In this document: positions 8,648 to 17,456 of the stretch, piece by piece
Layout of the letters: each line of letters opens with the position of its first letter
Numbering within the stretch: position 1 is the stretch's first letter
Origin: Macrococcoides bohemicum
Lineage (GTDB): Bacteria; Bacillota; Bacilli; Staphylococcales; Staphylococcaceae
Direction: 5' to 3' (one strand)
NCBI RefSeq assembly: GCF_042658685.1
Contig: NZ_JBHSQY010000012.1
DNA: 64,000 nucleotides
Translations under genes and position numbers: made by a program
The notes under the pieces: generated by a model
Told to the model about the DNA's origin: nothing
Seen by the model: only the letters and a program-made list of their open reading frames with translations
Databases searched by the model: none

Positions 8648-9454
8648 ATGGAAAAAGCAAAAAAATATTTTCTAATTCCCTATTTAATCTGGATTGTTAT
8701 ATTTATCATTGCACCGTTAGTGATGATATTCTATACAAGTTTCACAAACAACAGTGGTCATTTTACATTAGAAAATTATAAAGATTTCTTTACGATGTCA
8801 TATTTTAAAATGACAATCAGTTCAATTTGGTATGCAGTAATAATCACATTGTTGTGCTTAATCATATCTTATCCCATAGCAATGGTTTTACGTACCGCTG
8901 AAAATAAGCAGTTCTGGCTACTTATTATCATTCTGCCGACATGGATAAATCTTTTATTAAAAACCTATGCATTTATCGGTATTTTTAGTAAACAAGGTAC
9001 TATAAACGATTTATTGAACTGGATGCATCTACCTGCTACTAGTTTATTATTTACAAACACGGCATTTATCTTTGTATCGGTGTATATTTATATTCCTTTC
9101 ATGATTTTACCGATATTTAATAGCATGAACGCAATTCCGGAAAACTTATTACAGGCTTCACGTGATTTAGGTGCGAATGAAATAACAACTTTTAGAAAAG
9201 TTATTATGCCTTTATCATGGGAAGGCGTTAAAACAGGTATTCAAGTGACATTTATTCCTGCATTAAGTTTATTCATGATTACGCGTCTTATTGCAGGCAA
9301 CAAAGTTGTTAACTTAGGTACAGCGATTGAAGAACAATTTCTTGTCACACAAAACTACGGAATGGGTTCTACAATAGCAGTATTCTTAATTTTAGCAATG
9401 GCGTTAGTGATGATTATTACGAAGTCGAAAGATGGAAGTGAGGGTGTCAAATGA
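8648..9454 (+). CDS. potB: Spermidine/putrescine ABC transporter permease PotB
   Basis: A membrane permease of about 268 residues with six predicted transmembrane segments and the EAA-type loop near LQASRDLGANEITTFRKVIMP, which contacts the ATPase. The longest frame begins at 8564 inside potA. The ATG at 8648 is chosen because GAGGTG lies just before it and the N-terminus then runs straight into the first membrane helix. Its stop overlaps the potC start (ATGA). Confidence 0.94.
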   Translation: MEKAKKYFLIPYLIWIVIFIIAPLVMIFYTSFTNNSGHFTLENYKDFFTMSYFKMTISSIWYAVIITLLCLIISYPIAMVLRTAENKQFWLLIIILPTWINLLLKTYAFIGIFSKQGTINDLLNWMHLPATSLLFTNTAFIFVSVYIYIPFMILPIFNSMNAIPENLLQASRDLGANEITTFRKVIMPLSWEGVKTGIQVTFIPALSLFMITRLIAGNKVVNLGTAIEEQFLVTQNYGMGSTIAVFLILAMALVMIITKSKDGSEGVK

Positions 9455-10263
9455 AACTAAGATCTAAAATATTTTTAGCATTTGCATTATTCATTTTATA
9501 CTTTCCAATATTCTACCTCATGTTTTATTCTTTCAACTCAGCAGGAAATATGAATCACTTTAAATCATTTACATTGGATCATTATGCAGCAGTTTTTCAA
9601 AATAAACGGTTGATGGTCATCATTGTCAATACACTAGCTGTTGCATTAATTGCAGCAAGTATTTCTACAGTGATCGGTATTTGTGGTGCTTTGGGAATAC
9701 ACTACTTGAGAAACAAGAAAATAAAGGTTGGTTTACTGACACTAAATAATATATTGATGGTAAGTAGTGATGTCGTTATCGGTTCATCATTCCTGATTCT
9801 TTTTACTGTCATCGGGCACTATACTGGTATGGGATTAGGATTTTGGTCTGTATTGATTTCGCATATTGCATTTTGTGTGCCGATTGTCGTACTACTGGTA
9901 TTACCGAAGTTATACGATATGAATCAATCGCTTATCAATGCAAGTTATGATTTAGGTGCAAGTACTTACCAGACGATTTCAAAGGTTGTCATTCCGCATA
10001 TATTACCTGGCGCTATTGCTGGTTTCTTTATGGCATTAACTTATAGTCTTGATGACTTTACAGTAAGCTTCTTTGTAACTGGTAATGGATTTAGTGTGTT
10101 ATCCGTTGAAATTTACTCAATGGCGAGAAAAGGTATTTCTATGGAAATCAATGCGATTAGTACATTACTATTCATAATTGTCATGACAATTATTTTAATC
10201 TATTACTATATCTCAAATAAACAAGATAAAAGAAGAAAAGTGAAAGCAGGTGTTGTGAAATGA
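9451..10263 (+). CDS. potC: Spermidine/putrescine ABC transporter permease PotC
   Basis: The second permease subunit, 270 residues, six hydrophobic segments, with the coupling loop NASYDLGASTYQTISKVVIP. It overlaps potB by ATGA at its start and potD by ATGA at its end, so the four pot genes are translationally coupled and probably made in fixed ratio. Confidence 0.95.
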   Translation: MKLRSKIFLAFALFILYFPIFYLMFYSFNSAGNMNHFKSFTLDHYAAVFQNKRLMVIIVNTLAVALIAASISTVIGICGALGIHYLRNKKIKVGLLTLNNILMVSSDVVIGSSFLILFTVIGHYTGMGLGFWSVLISHIAFCVPIVVLLVLPKLYDMNQSLINASYDLGASTYQTISKVVIPHILPGAIAGFFMALTYSLDDFTVSFFVTGNGFSVLSVEIYSMARKGISMEINAISTLLFIIVMTIILIYYYISNKQDKRRKVKAGVVK

Positions 10264-11333
10264 AGCAATTAATGCAGTTAATTTTTATATCACTAGCAGT
10301 AGCTGTACTTTTACTTTTCTCAGCTAAATTTATCGATCCACCACCAAAAAGCGGTAAAGGTAATATACTTTATGTCTATAACTGGGGAGAATATATCGAT
10401 CCTGCTTTACTTAAAAAGTTTGAAAAAGAGTACGGCATTCGCGTAATTTTAGAAACTTTCGATTCTAATGAATCAATGCTTGCAAAAATTAAAAATGGTG
10501 GTACACATTATGATATTGCAGTACCAAGTGAATATGCGATTCAGAAGATGAAAGAAGAGAAACTTCTTATTCCGATAGATCATAAGAAACTACCGAATCT
10601 AAAAAATATTAATCCGGATTTTATGAATCTTGATTTTGATAAAGGAAATAAATATTCGATCCCATATTTCTGGGGAACAGTAGGCGTTCTCTATAATCCT
10701 GATAAAACAAAAGACATTGACTTCTCAAGCTGGGAAAGTCTTTGGGATCCGCGTCTTAAAAATAACGTCCTTATTGTAGATGGTGCGCGTGAGGCACTTG
10801 GATTCTCACTAAACAGCATGGGTGAATCATTAAATGAAAAAGACCCAGAAAAACTTGATAAGGCAGAACAAAAGCTTGAAAAGTTAGGTCCGAATGTTAA
10901 AGGTGTCGTTGGTGATGAAATCAATACGATGATGGTTCAAAAGGAAGCGGACGTTGCAGTTGTTTGGAGTGGTATGGGTGCTGATATTATGACTGAAAAT
11001 GAAAATTTAGATTTTGTAGTACCGAAAGAAGGATCGAATCTTTGGTTTGATAATATGGTCATTCCTAAAACAGCACAAAATGTTGATGGTGCGCATACAT
11101 TTATTAACTTTTTATTAGATGCAAAAATTGGTAAGCAGAATACTGAATGGGTTGGTTATGCTACACCAAACACAGCAAGTTATAAATTACTTGATAAAGA
11201 AACGAGAGAAGATGAGCGCTTTTACCCAAGTAAAGCAGTACAGGAAAAACTTGAAGTATACGAAGATCTAGGATTTGAGAATATTAAGCGCTATAATGAA
11301 CTATTTTTAAAATTTAAGATGAGTTTAAATTGA
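10260..11333 (+). CDS. potD: Spermidine/putrescine-binding protein PotD
   Basis: The extracellular polyamine-binding subunit. 357 residues; the mature part starts near NILYVYNWGEYIDP, the hallmark of PotD/PotF proteins, and continues through FDSNESMLAKI and WGTVGVLYNP. The N-terminus is a hydrophobic segment at about 8-24 with no Cys, so there is no lipobox; it is probably held by an uncleaved membrane anchor. Last gene of the pot operon, with a terminator right behind it. Confidence 0.94.
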   Translation: MKQLMQLIFISLAVAVLLLFSAKFIDPPPKSGKGNILYVYNWGEYIDPALLKKFEKEYGIRVILETFDSNESMLAKIKNGGTHYDIAVPSEYAIQKMKEEKLLIPIDHKKLPNLKNINPDFMNLDFDKGNKYSIPYFWGTVGVLYNPDKTKDIDFSSWESLWDPRLKNNVLIVDGAREALGFSLNSMGESLNEKDPEKLDKAEQKLEKLGPNVKGVVGDEINTMMVQKEADVAVVWSGMGADIMTENENLDFVVPKEGSNLWFDNMVIPKTAQNVDGAHTFINFLLDAKIGKQNTEWVGYATPNTASYKLLDKETREDERFYPSKAVQEKLEVYEDLGFENIKRYNELFLKFKMSLN

Positions 11334-11334
11334 T

Positions 11335-11363
11335 AAAAAGTAAGGTCATTGCCTTACTTTTTT
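11335..11363 (+). terminator. Terminator of the pot operon
   Basis: AAAAAGTAAGG, loop TCATTG, CCTTACTTTTTT. It begins at the end of potD. Confidence 0.88.
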
Positions 11364-11380
11364 ATTTTATTTTTAAATTC

Positions 11381-11410
11381 TTGCATATATAGGTTATAGT
11401 AGGGTATAGA
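11381..11410 (+). promoter_or_regulatory. Candidate promoter for the membrane-protein gene at 11443
   Basis: TTGCAT at 11381-11386 and TATAGA at 11405-11410 with an 18-base spacer, between the pot terminator and the next gene. Confidence 0.45.
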
Positions 11411-11442
11411 ATATTTAAGTAAGGTAATAAGGAGATGAATAT

Positions 11443-12285
11443 ATGAGTCGTAGAGAATACACACAAACAGTTAAACCTGTAAGTCGCGTTCCGGAAAAAA
11501 TCTTTGGTTGGTTAGCTTGGCTACCATTACTTGCACTATCAATCTTTGGTCTTTATCAATTATTAGTGAATGGTAATAATCCGGAGTTTGTGTCACAGTT
11601 AAAAGAAGCATTGAATAATGAATTAGGAAAAAATCCTGATTTGCAGAATTCATTAAATGAAGCAAATATGTCAGTTGATGAATTAGTTCCTTTAATGATT
11701 AAAAGTGTATGGGGCATTATAGCTTATACTATTTTACCGTTATTATTTGGTCTAATTGGATTACTTAAAATGAAAAAGCGTATTTTAGCGGGAGTTATGT
11801 TATTACTAGCAGGATTATTTACTGCACCATTATTCTTAACTATCGTATTAGGATTTATCCCTTTATTTTTCTTTATCGCAGCAATTTTATTGTTTGCGCG
11901 TAAAGATAAAGTAATTACTAATAATGATTATTATGAAGATCATCGTGAAGTAGAAACTGTTGAAAGAAAACGTAACGTTGCACCTGATTATGTGGAACGT
12001 GATGAAAATATCGAACGTGAACGTAATAACGAATACGTTTATGATGCAGATGTAACGAAAGAACGTAAAGTTAACTATAACAATCGTACAGTTGAAGCTG
12101 ATCGTGATACTGTAATCGAGCAGAAAAATCATTCAAACGTTGATCATGATTTCAACGTTTCAAATGAGCGAAACACATTTGATAATAATCATGATGGTGA
12201 CCGTGACCGAGTAACTTATGTAGATAAAACAAAAGATGCCGTTGACGAACGCCGTGATAATTATAATAATAATCGTAACCAATAA
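11443..12285 (+). CDS. Membrane protein with long charged C-terminal tail (DUF4064-like)
   Basis: 280 residues. The N-terminal half has three to four hydrophobic segments (about 20-42, 90-110, 115-135, 138-152) and a short extracellular-type loop rich in Asn and Glu. From about residue 155 the rest is a low-complexity, highly charged tail rich in Asn, Asp, Arg and Glu, with repeated blocks such as ERDENIERERNNE, likely disordered and cytosolic. The start MSRREYTQTVKPVSR...EKIFGWLAWL resembles DUF4064 proteins of staphylococci, with moderate certainty. AAGGAG precedes the ATG; own promoter and terminator make it monocistronic. Function unknown. Confidence 0.65.
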   Translation: MSRREYTQTVKPVSRVPEKIFGWLAWLPLLALSIFGLYQLLVNGNNPEFVSQLKEALNNELGKNPDLQNSLNEANMSVDELVPLMIKSVWGIIAYTILPLLFGLIGLLKMKKRILAGVMLLLAGLFTAPLFLTIVLGFIPLFFFIAAILLFARKDKVITNNDYYEDHREVETVERKRNVAPDYVERDENIERERNNEYVYDADVTKERKVNYNNRTVEADRDTVIEQKNHSNVDHDFNVSNERNTFDNNHDGDRDRVTYVDKTKDAVDERRDNYNNNRNQ

Positions 12286-12307
12286 AAAACGCCCTAGGGC
12301 GTTTTTT
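12284..12307. terminator. Bidirectional terminator between convergent genes
   Basis: AAAAAACGCCC/TAGGGCGTTTTTT forms a symmetric palindrome with A and T flanks. It ends the membrane-protein gene on the + strand and yktB on the minus strand and overlaps both stop codons. Confidence 0.9.
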
Positions 12308-12917
12308 ATTGATATAAAGGTAATAATTCAAAGTATGTTTTCTCAATTTCCTGAATAAATGCTTTATCCGATTTTAATGCAGCATCACCAGGATAAAATA
12401 CTTTACCAAACATTAATTCACCTTTTTTGACATTGATAAGTCGATTGATATAAGCTTCGATATCATTCTGCTTTAAATCTTTAATGACATCATAATTTTC
12501 TTTCATATGATCGCCTTTAATGATATATTCATCACCTAATTCTTGAATTGTTTTGATTTGTTTCTTCCATTTTTTCGCCATACGTTCCTTATCAGGAGAC
12601 TCATATATAACTCCGAATAATACAAATGCGTGACTGCCAAACAGTCCAATTTGGAAATGTGGCAACATTTTATAGCCCCGTTTATTCGTAGCAAAGGCAA
12701 CCCATGTATCATTTGGGGGATTAGTCTTTCTGCGTAAATGTTTGGCAACGTGCGGATAGAAAGTTTCATCGGTATGTTCACTTAAATACGCACTAAAATG
12801 TTCTCCTAAAGCTTCTAACTTAGGTCGCGTCGTTTCTATCAATGCTTCCATACGTGGTGCAAGTCCATCAATATAAAAAACATCGAAATCTTTTTTTGTA
12901 AAAGTATATTTAACCAT
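12306..12917 (-). CDS. yktB: UPF0637 (DUF1054) family protein YktB
   Basis: A soluble 203-residue protein. The start MVKYTFTKKDFDVFYIDGL and the central WVAFATNKRGYKMLPHFQIGLF block are characteristic of the UPF0637/DUF1054 family found in bacilli and staphylococci. The family has a known fold but no agreed function. The ATG has a GCGAGG ribosome binding site nearby. It faces the membrane-protein gene and shares its terminator. Confidence 0.88.
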   Translation of the reverse strand: MVKYTFTKKDFDVFYIDGLAPRMEALIETTRPKLEALGEHFSAYLSEHTDETFYPHVAKHLRRKTNPPNDTWVAFATNKRGYKMLPHFQIGLFGSHAFVLFGVIYESPDKERMAKKWKKQIKTIQELGDEYIIKGDHMKENYDVIKDLKQNDIEAYINRLINVKKGELMFGKVFYPGDAALKSDKAFIQEIEKTYFELLPLYQ

Positions 12918-13002
12918 AGTAACCTCGCTTATTTTTAATTTGAATTCAATTGAATTATAATAATTATAACATTACATGAAAAAACATAATGATAAAACGT
13001 TT

Positions 13003-13029
13003 TTGCATATATTTATTCTTGTGTATAAT
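13003..13029 (+). promoter_or_regulatory. Candidate promoter for the suhB-like gene
   Basis: TTGCAT at 13003-13008 and a perfect TATAAT at 13024-13029; the spacer is only 15 bases (16 if the -35 is read as TTTGCA), so the -35 is uncertain while the -10 is good. Confidence 0.45.
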
Positions 13030-13051
13030 ATATTGAACAGGAGGTGTGCAT

Positions 13052-13873
13052 ATGGAACTTTATAATTTTTTAATTGATATCACATTGCAGGCTGGAGAAA
13101 ATATCCGCAAGCAATTAAATGAACCACTTTTAATAGAAACAAAATCAAACCCAAATGACCTAGTAACAAATATGGATAAAGCAACAGAAAAATTCCTTTT
13201 TAATCGTATACAAATTAAATATCCGGACCATAGAATTATTGGTGAAGAAGGTAGTGGAAAAGATATAGATGATTTAAATGGTGTCATCTGGATTATAGAC
13301 CCAATAGATGGGACTTTGAATTTTGTCCATCAACAAGAAAATTTTGCGATATCTATCGGAATATTTATTGATGGTGAAAAATATGCTGGTGTTGTCTATG
13401 ATGTTATGAGAGATATATTATTTGAAGCACGTGCAGGACATGGTGCATACAAAAACGGTGTAAAGTTAGAAAATCTAACAGAAACACCACTCGCAACGTC
13501 TATTATTTCTATGAACCCAAATTGGTTAACGAAAGATTTTACGCGTGATATTTATATCCCGCTTGTCAGAGATTCACGCAGTGCAAGAAGTTATGGTTCT
13601 GCTGCATTAGATTTTGCTTATGTAGCATCAAACAAGATAAATGCATATATTACACTTCGACTACATCCATGGGATTTCGCTGGCGGATTAATTATTGTCG
13701 AAGAAGTTGGCGGTGTCGTTACTAACCAGTTAGGTGAAACGGTTAATCTATTAACTGCTAATTCAATCGTCGTAGCGAATAAAACACTACACGCTGAAAT
13801 AATGAATGATTATCTTAATCCTTTTAAACTTGAATTAGAAAAAATACATCAAGGCAGATTTTCTAAAAGATAA
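13052..13873 (+). CDS. suhB: Inositol monophosphatase family protein
   Basis: A Mg-dependent phosphatase of the IMPase/FBPase superfamily, about 273 residues. The metal-binding motifs are present: GEEGSG (first Glu ligand), WIIDPIDGTLNFVH (the DPIDGT Asp ligands) and HPWDFAGG (last Asp ligand). The true substrate in staphylococci is not established; inositol phosphate or another sugar phosphate is possible. AGGAGG lies 7 bases before the ATG at 13052, so the GTG at 13046 is rejected. The last 11 bases overlap the end of the frameshifted NERD gene on the other strand. Confidence 0.9.
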   Translation: MELYNFLIDITLQAGENIRKQLNEPLLIETKSNPNDLVTNMDKATEKFLFNRIQIKYPDHRIIGEEGSGKDIDDLNGVIWIIDPIDGTLNFVHQQENFAISIGIFIDGEKYAGVVYDVMRDILFEARAGHGAYKNGVKLENLTETPLATSIISMNPNWLTKDFTRDIYIPLVRDSRSARSYGSAALDFAYVASNKINAYITLRLHPWDFAGGLIIVEEVGGVVTNQLGETVNLLTANSIVVANKTLHAEIMNDYLNPFKLELEKIHQGRFSKR

Positions 13874-14740
13874 TTTGGTTTATTTGCTTCTTTTTGGATT
13901 TCGGAAAAAGTTTTTGTAATTGATAATTCGTAAAGAAATAATCAGAAAATCTTTGTATTTTCGCTTTAGTGATGGATTGATCGGGGTGTAATTGTATTAA
14001 CGCATTCAAAGTATAGTTAAAAATTTCATCGATAGTATGTATCGTCTGACATTGACCGCAATATGCAAGTGATTTGTATTTTGAAATGTGATTTAATGCT
14101 TTACAATTTGGGCAGACGATGCCTGTACTATAAGCAGATTGTTTGATAATGATTGGCTCAATATGTGCACTTTTTAAGTACTCACTGTTCTGAGTGCTTT
14201 TTTTTTATTCATTTTGTTGATTTTTTTAATATATGGCATAATATCGTGTCTAAAAAGAAATGGATAGTGATCAGAATTGGAATCAAGTTCAAACGTTTCA
14301 TCCATGCACACACATTTAATATATATTGGTAAATGTTTGTATTTAGTATCTAATATTGAATATATTGAATATTTTACGCAGTTTAACTGCAATATATCCA
14401 ACTGCGGCTGTTCAGTAATGTAGTGCGCAAGAATGCCTTCGTTATTAACATAATGCGGTCCTGAATAATTGTTGAGTTTAAAAAGATAAATTGCAGATTC
14501 AGATACTAATATGACGTTAATTAATGCATCAACATGATAATCTGAATAATTAAATTGCCATATCATATCAAAACAATCGGTGTTTAAATGATTAAGAAAA
14601 GTTTCAAATTCAATTTCTAATCTTTCGGTATTACGCAGTAATGCTAATCTCTCTAACTGTTCTTCAGAAAATTCAATTCTTCCTTCTAAAGCTTCTAAAT
14701 AAGCAAGATGTTTATTCTTTTGTCTTGGTTTTAATATCAT
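13863..14740 (-). pseudogene. NERD-domain protein with C-terminal zinc ribbon, frameshifted at an A9 tract
   Basis: Reading leftwards from the ATG at 14738-14740 (GAGGTG upstream), the first frame gives a NERD-like (nuclease-related) domain, with GRIEFSEEQLERLALL and DALINVILVSESAIYLFKLNNYSG. It stops at 14174 shortly after MNKKKALRTVST. Sequence continues in another frame as NSEYLKSAHIEPIIIKQSAYS, then a zinc ribbon CPNCK...YCGQCQ and a basic C-terminus ending at 13863. The frames meet at nine A (minus strand; nine T at 14198-14206). One extra A would restore a 292-residue protein. Either a true frameshift, phase variation or transcript slippage, or a homopolymer error. The 3' end overlaps suhB. 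Confidence 0.82.
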
Positions 14741-14773
14741 GTTATCACCTCTATATAGAATCAATACAGTCAT

Positions 14774-14802
14774 AATATAATAGACGATTGAATTGTGTGC
14801 AA
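14774..14802 (-). promoter_or_regulatory. Promoter of the NERD gene (minus strand)
   Basis: On the minus strand TTGCAC (14797-14802), exactly 17 bases, then TATATT (14774-14779), 33 bases before the start codon. Confidence 0.55.
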
Positions 14803-14867
14803 ATTGCAGCATTTCAATTTTTTAATAAATATTTGTTCAGAAAATTAATTTTGATTCGAAATATAAG

Positions 14868-14896
14868 AAAAACTGCAAAGATTACTTTGCAGTTTT
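14868..14896 (-). terminator. Terminator of ylaF
   Basis: CTGCAAAG and CTTTGCAG arms around ATTA, flanked by A on the left and T on the right; on the minus strand it ends the short ylaF gene. Confidence 0.85.
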
Positions 14897-14905
14897 ACAA
14901 AATTA

Positions 14906-15091
14906 CTATAACCAATCATTTTTTCGGTATTGACTTTTTAGTGTAAATCCATATCCAAACGTTACTGTGAATAAAATAATTGATAGGACGATTAATAAAT
15001 AATTTAATTCAGCTAATCCGATGCTGAAAAGAATTAACATTAACACGGCAAAAATTGCTAACAAAAAAAATGGTAACTTACTTTTTTTCAA
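14906..15091 (-). CDS. ylaF: DUF5325 family small membrane protein (YlaF-like)
   Basis: 61 residues with two transmembrane helices (about 7-26 and 30-50) and a charged C-terminus ending RKNDWL. Size, topology and position divergent from typA match the DUF5325/YlaF family. On the minus strand an AAGGAG ribosome binding site (in the AAGGAGTG stretch) precedes the ATG. No function is known. Its own terminator follows. Confidence 0.75.
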   Translation of the reverse strand: MKKSKLPFFLLAIFAVLMLILFSIGLAELNYLLIVLSIILFTVTFGYGFTLKSQYRKNDWL

Positions 15092-15208
15092 AAAAAAACA
15101 CTCCTTAAATTTTGAATCTGGAATTTATCGATATATAATTAACCTATAATATGTTATAATATCACAGTTACATAATAAACTGTAGTTCGATTAAGGAGAA
15201 ACAAATTA

Positions 15209-17053
15209 ATGACAAATTTTAGAGAAGATGTTCGTAATATTGCAATTATCGCCCACGTTGACCACGGTAAAACTACCCTAGTTGATGAATTATTAAAACA
15301 ATCAGGTACATTCCGTTCAAATGAACACGTTGAAGAACGTGCGATGGATTCGAATGATATCGAAAGAGAACGTGGTATCACGATCTTAGCAAAGAACACA
15401 GCAATCGATTATAAAGGAACGCGTATCAACATTCTGGATACACCAGGGCATGCTGACTTCGGTGGTGAAGTAGAGCGTATCATGAAAATGGTAGATGGTG
15501 TATGTTTGGTTGTAGATGCATACGAAGGAACTATGCCTCAAACACGTTTCGTATTAAAGAAAGCATTAGAACAAAATTTAAAACCTGTAGTGGTAGTAAA
15601 TAAAATAGATAAACCTTCAGCAAGACCTGAAGAAGTTTTAGACGAAGTATATGATTTATTTATTGAATTAGAAGCAAATGATGAGCAGTTAGATTTCCCT
15701 GTAGTATATGCTTCAGCTATTAATGGTACTGCTAGTCTTGATGCGTCGACTCAAGATGAAAACATGCAAAGCTTATACGAAACGATTATCGATTATGTAC
15801 CAGCACCAGTTGATAACCGTGACGAGCCATTACAATTCCAGGTCGCTTTATTAGATTACAATGACTATGTTGGTCGTATCGGTATTGGCCGAGTGTTCCG
15901 TGGAACGATGGAAGTAGGACAACAAGTTTCATTAATAAAGATTGACGGAACAATTAAAAATTTCCGTGTTACTAAAATCTTTGGTTTCTTCGGTTTAAAA
16001 CGTGTTGAAGTTGAAAAAGCATATGCTGGTGATTTAATTGCCGTATCTGGTATGGAAGACATTAACGTAGGTGAAACTGTTACGCCTGTAGATACACCGG
16101 AAGCTTTACCGATATTACGTATCGATGAGCCTACATTACAAATGACTTTCTCAGTAAACAATTCTCCGTTTGCAGGTAAAGAAGGTAAATTTGTTACTGC
16201 GCGTAATATCCAAGATCGTTTAGAATCACAACTTGAGACAGACGTATCATTACGCGTTGAGTCTGTTGGTCCTGATAGCTGGACTGTTTCTGGTCGTGGT
16301 GAATTACATCTATCTATCTTAATTGAAAATATGCGTCGTGAAGGATTCGAATTACAAGTTTCTAAACCAGAAGTTATCGTAAAAGAAATTGATGGTAAGA
16401 AATATGAGCCATATGAACGCGTTCAAATTGATGTACCAGAAGAAAATACTGGATCAGTTATTGAATCTTTAGGAACACGAAAAGGTGAAATGGTTGATAT
16501 GGTTAACAGTGGTAATGGTCAAACACGTTTAATCTTTAACGTACCTGCACGTGGATTAATCGGTTACCGTACTGAATTCATGTCAATGACACGTGGTTAT
16601 GGGATTTTAAATCACACATTTGATGAATACCGTCCATTATTAAAAGGGCGTATCGGCGGACGTCGTAACGGCGTATTAGTTTCTATGGATAAAGGTGTAG
16701 CTTCAACATATGCTATCTTAGCTCTAGAAGATCGTGGTGTAAACTTTATGGAACCGGGTACTGAAGTATACGAAGGTATGATCGTTGGTGAAAACTCACG
16801 TGATAATGACTTAACAGTAAACATTACTAAAGTTAAAGCTGCAAACAATATCCGTAGTGCTACTAAAGAACAAACAACAACGATGAAAAAACCAAGAACT
16901 TTAACGTTAGAAGAAGCTTTAGAATATTTAAATGACGATGAATTAGTTGAAGTTACACCTGAATCAATTCGTTTAAGAAAGAAAACATTAGATAAATCTC
17001 AACGTGAAAGAGAGCAAAAGAAAGCAAAAGCAGCGATACAAGAGGAGGAGTAA
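15209..17053 (+). CDS. typA: Translational GTPase TypA/BipA
   Basis: A ribosome-associated GTPase of the EF-G family that helps 50S assembly and growth under stress or cold. 614 residues, typical. G1 AHVDHGKT (15-22), switch sequence ERGITI, G3 DTPGHADFGGEV and G4 NKIDKP are intact; domains II, III and V follow, with a basic C-terminal tail. AAGGAG lies upstream of the ATG; two TATAAT-type -10 elements occur at 15145-15150 and 15155-15160. ylaH follows after 3 bases. Confidence 0.96.
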   Translation: MTNFREDVRNIAIIAHVDHGKTTLVDELLKQSGTFRSNEHVEERAMDSNDIERERGITILAKNTAIDYKGTRINILDTPGHADFGGEVERIMKMVDGVCLVVDAYEGTMPQTRFVLKKALEQNLKPVVVVNKIDKPSARPEEVLDEVYDLFIELEANDEQLDFPVVYASAINGTASLDASTQDENMQSLYETIIDYVPAPVDNRDEPLQFQVALLDYNDYVGRIGIGRVFRGTMEVGQQVSLIKIDGTIKNFRVTKIFGFFGLKRVEVEKAYAGDLIAVSGMEDINVGETVTPVDTPEALPILRIDEPTLQMTFSVNNSPFAGKEGKFVTARNIQDRLESQLETDVSLRVESVGPDSWTVSGRGELHLSILIENMRREGFELQVSKPEVIVKEIDGKKYEPYERVQIDVPEENTGSVIESLGTRKGEMVDMVNSGNGQTRLIFNVPARGLIGYRTEFMSMTRGYGILNHTFDEYRPLLKGRIGGRRNGVLVSMDKGVASTYAILALEDRGVNFMEPGTEVYEGMIVGENSRDNDLTVNITKVKAANNIRSATKEQTTTMKKPRTLTLEEALEYLNDDELVEVTPESIRLRKKTLDKSQREREQKKAKAAIQEEE

Positions 17054-17056
17054 TCA

Positions 17057-17398
17057 ATGAATTTTATGATCGGCAATGCGCAAGTCAGCGTAGATCCTGA
17101 ACAAAGAATGTCATTTCTTGCTAAACTTTTTGCAGTTGATAAACATCCAGAGAGTGGAATGTGGTATTTACTGATTGCGATATTTATATTAAGTGCAATA
17201 GTTTATAATTTAGGATTTGCGAGAAAATTAAAACCTTGGCAAAATGTGGTCATATATATTTTATTATTCCTGGGTTGTATTATATTAAACTTCCTGGCAG
17301 TATTTTTACCTGTCGGTGAAAGTTTAATCATTGCAGCGATTGTACTTGGATTGTATCGATATCGATTGCATAAAGAGCGACAACAAAAAGAAGCTTAA
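17057..17398 (+). CDS. ylaH: YlaH-like membrane protein
   Basis: 113 residues with three hydrophobic helices (about 40-57, 65-85 and 87-100) and a basic tail. The gene follows typA by 3 bases with GAGGAGG in the typA tail, as ylaH follows ylaG (typA) in Bacillus. Function unknown. The terminator stem begins inside its final codons. Confidence 0.82.
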   Translation: MNFMIGNAQVSVDPEQRMSFLAKLFAVDKHPESGMWYLLIAIFILSAIVYNLGFARKLKPWQNVVIYILLFLGCIILNFLAVFLPVGESLIIAAIVLGLYRYRLHKERQQKEA

Positions 17399-17422
17399 GA
17401 CGAATGTCTTGAGCTTCTTTTT
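17385..17422 (+). terminator. Terminator of typA-ylaH
   Basis: AAAAAGAAGCT..AGAC, loop GAAT, GTCT..AGCTTCTTTTT; a long stem overlapping the ylaH stop codon. A-rich on the left, it may also act for the minus-strand gene at 17457. Confidence 0.85.
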
Positions 17423-17456
17423 GTGATAATAAATTTCGAATGATTATCTAAAAAAA

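Noticed and set aside
11471..12346. Three overlapping minus-strand frames opposite the membrane-protein gene
   Set aside because: They mirror the low-complexity tail, are rich in Ile/Phe/Tyr and lack ribosome binding sites; the + strand gene has promoter, ribosome binding site and terminator.
15865..16161. 98-residue minus-strand frame inside typA
   Set aside because: Lies wholly within the conserved TypA coding sequence and has no start signal.
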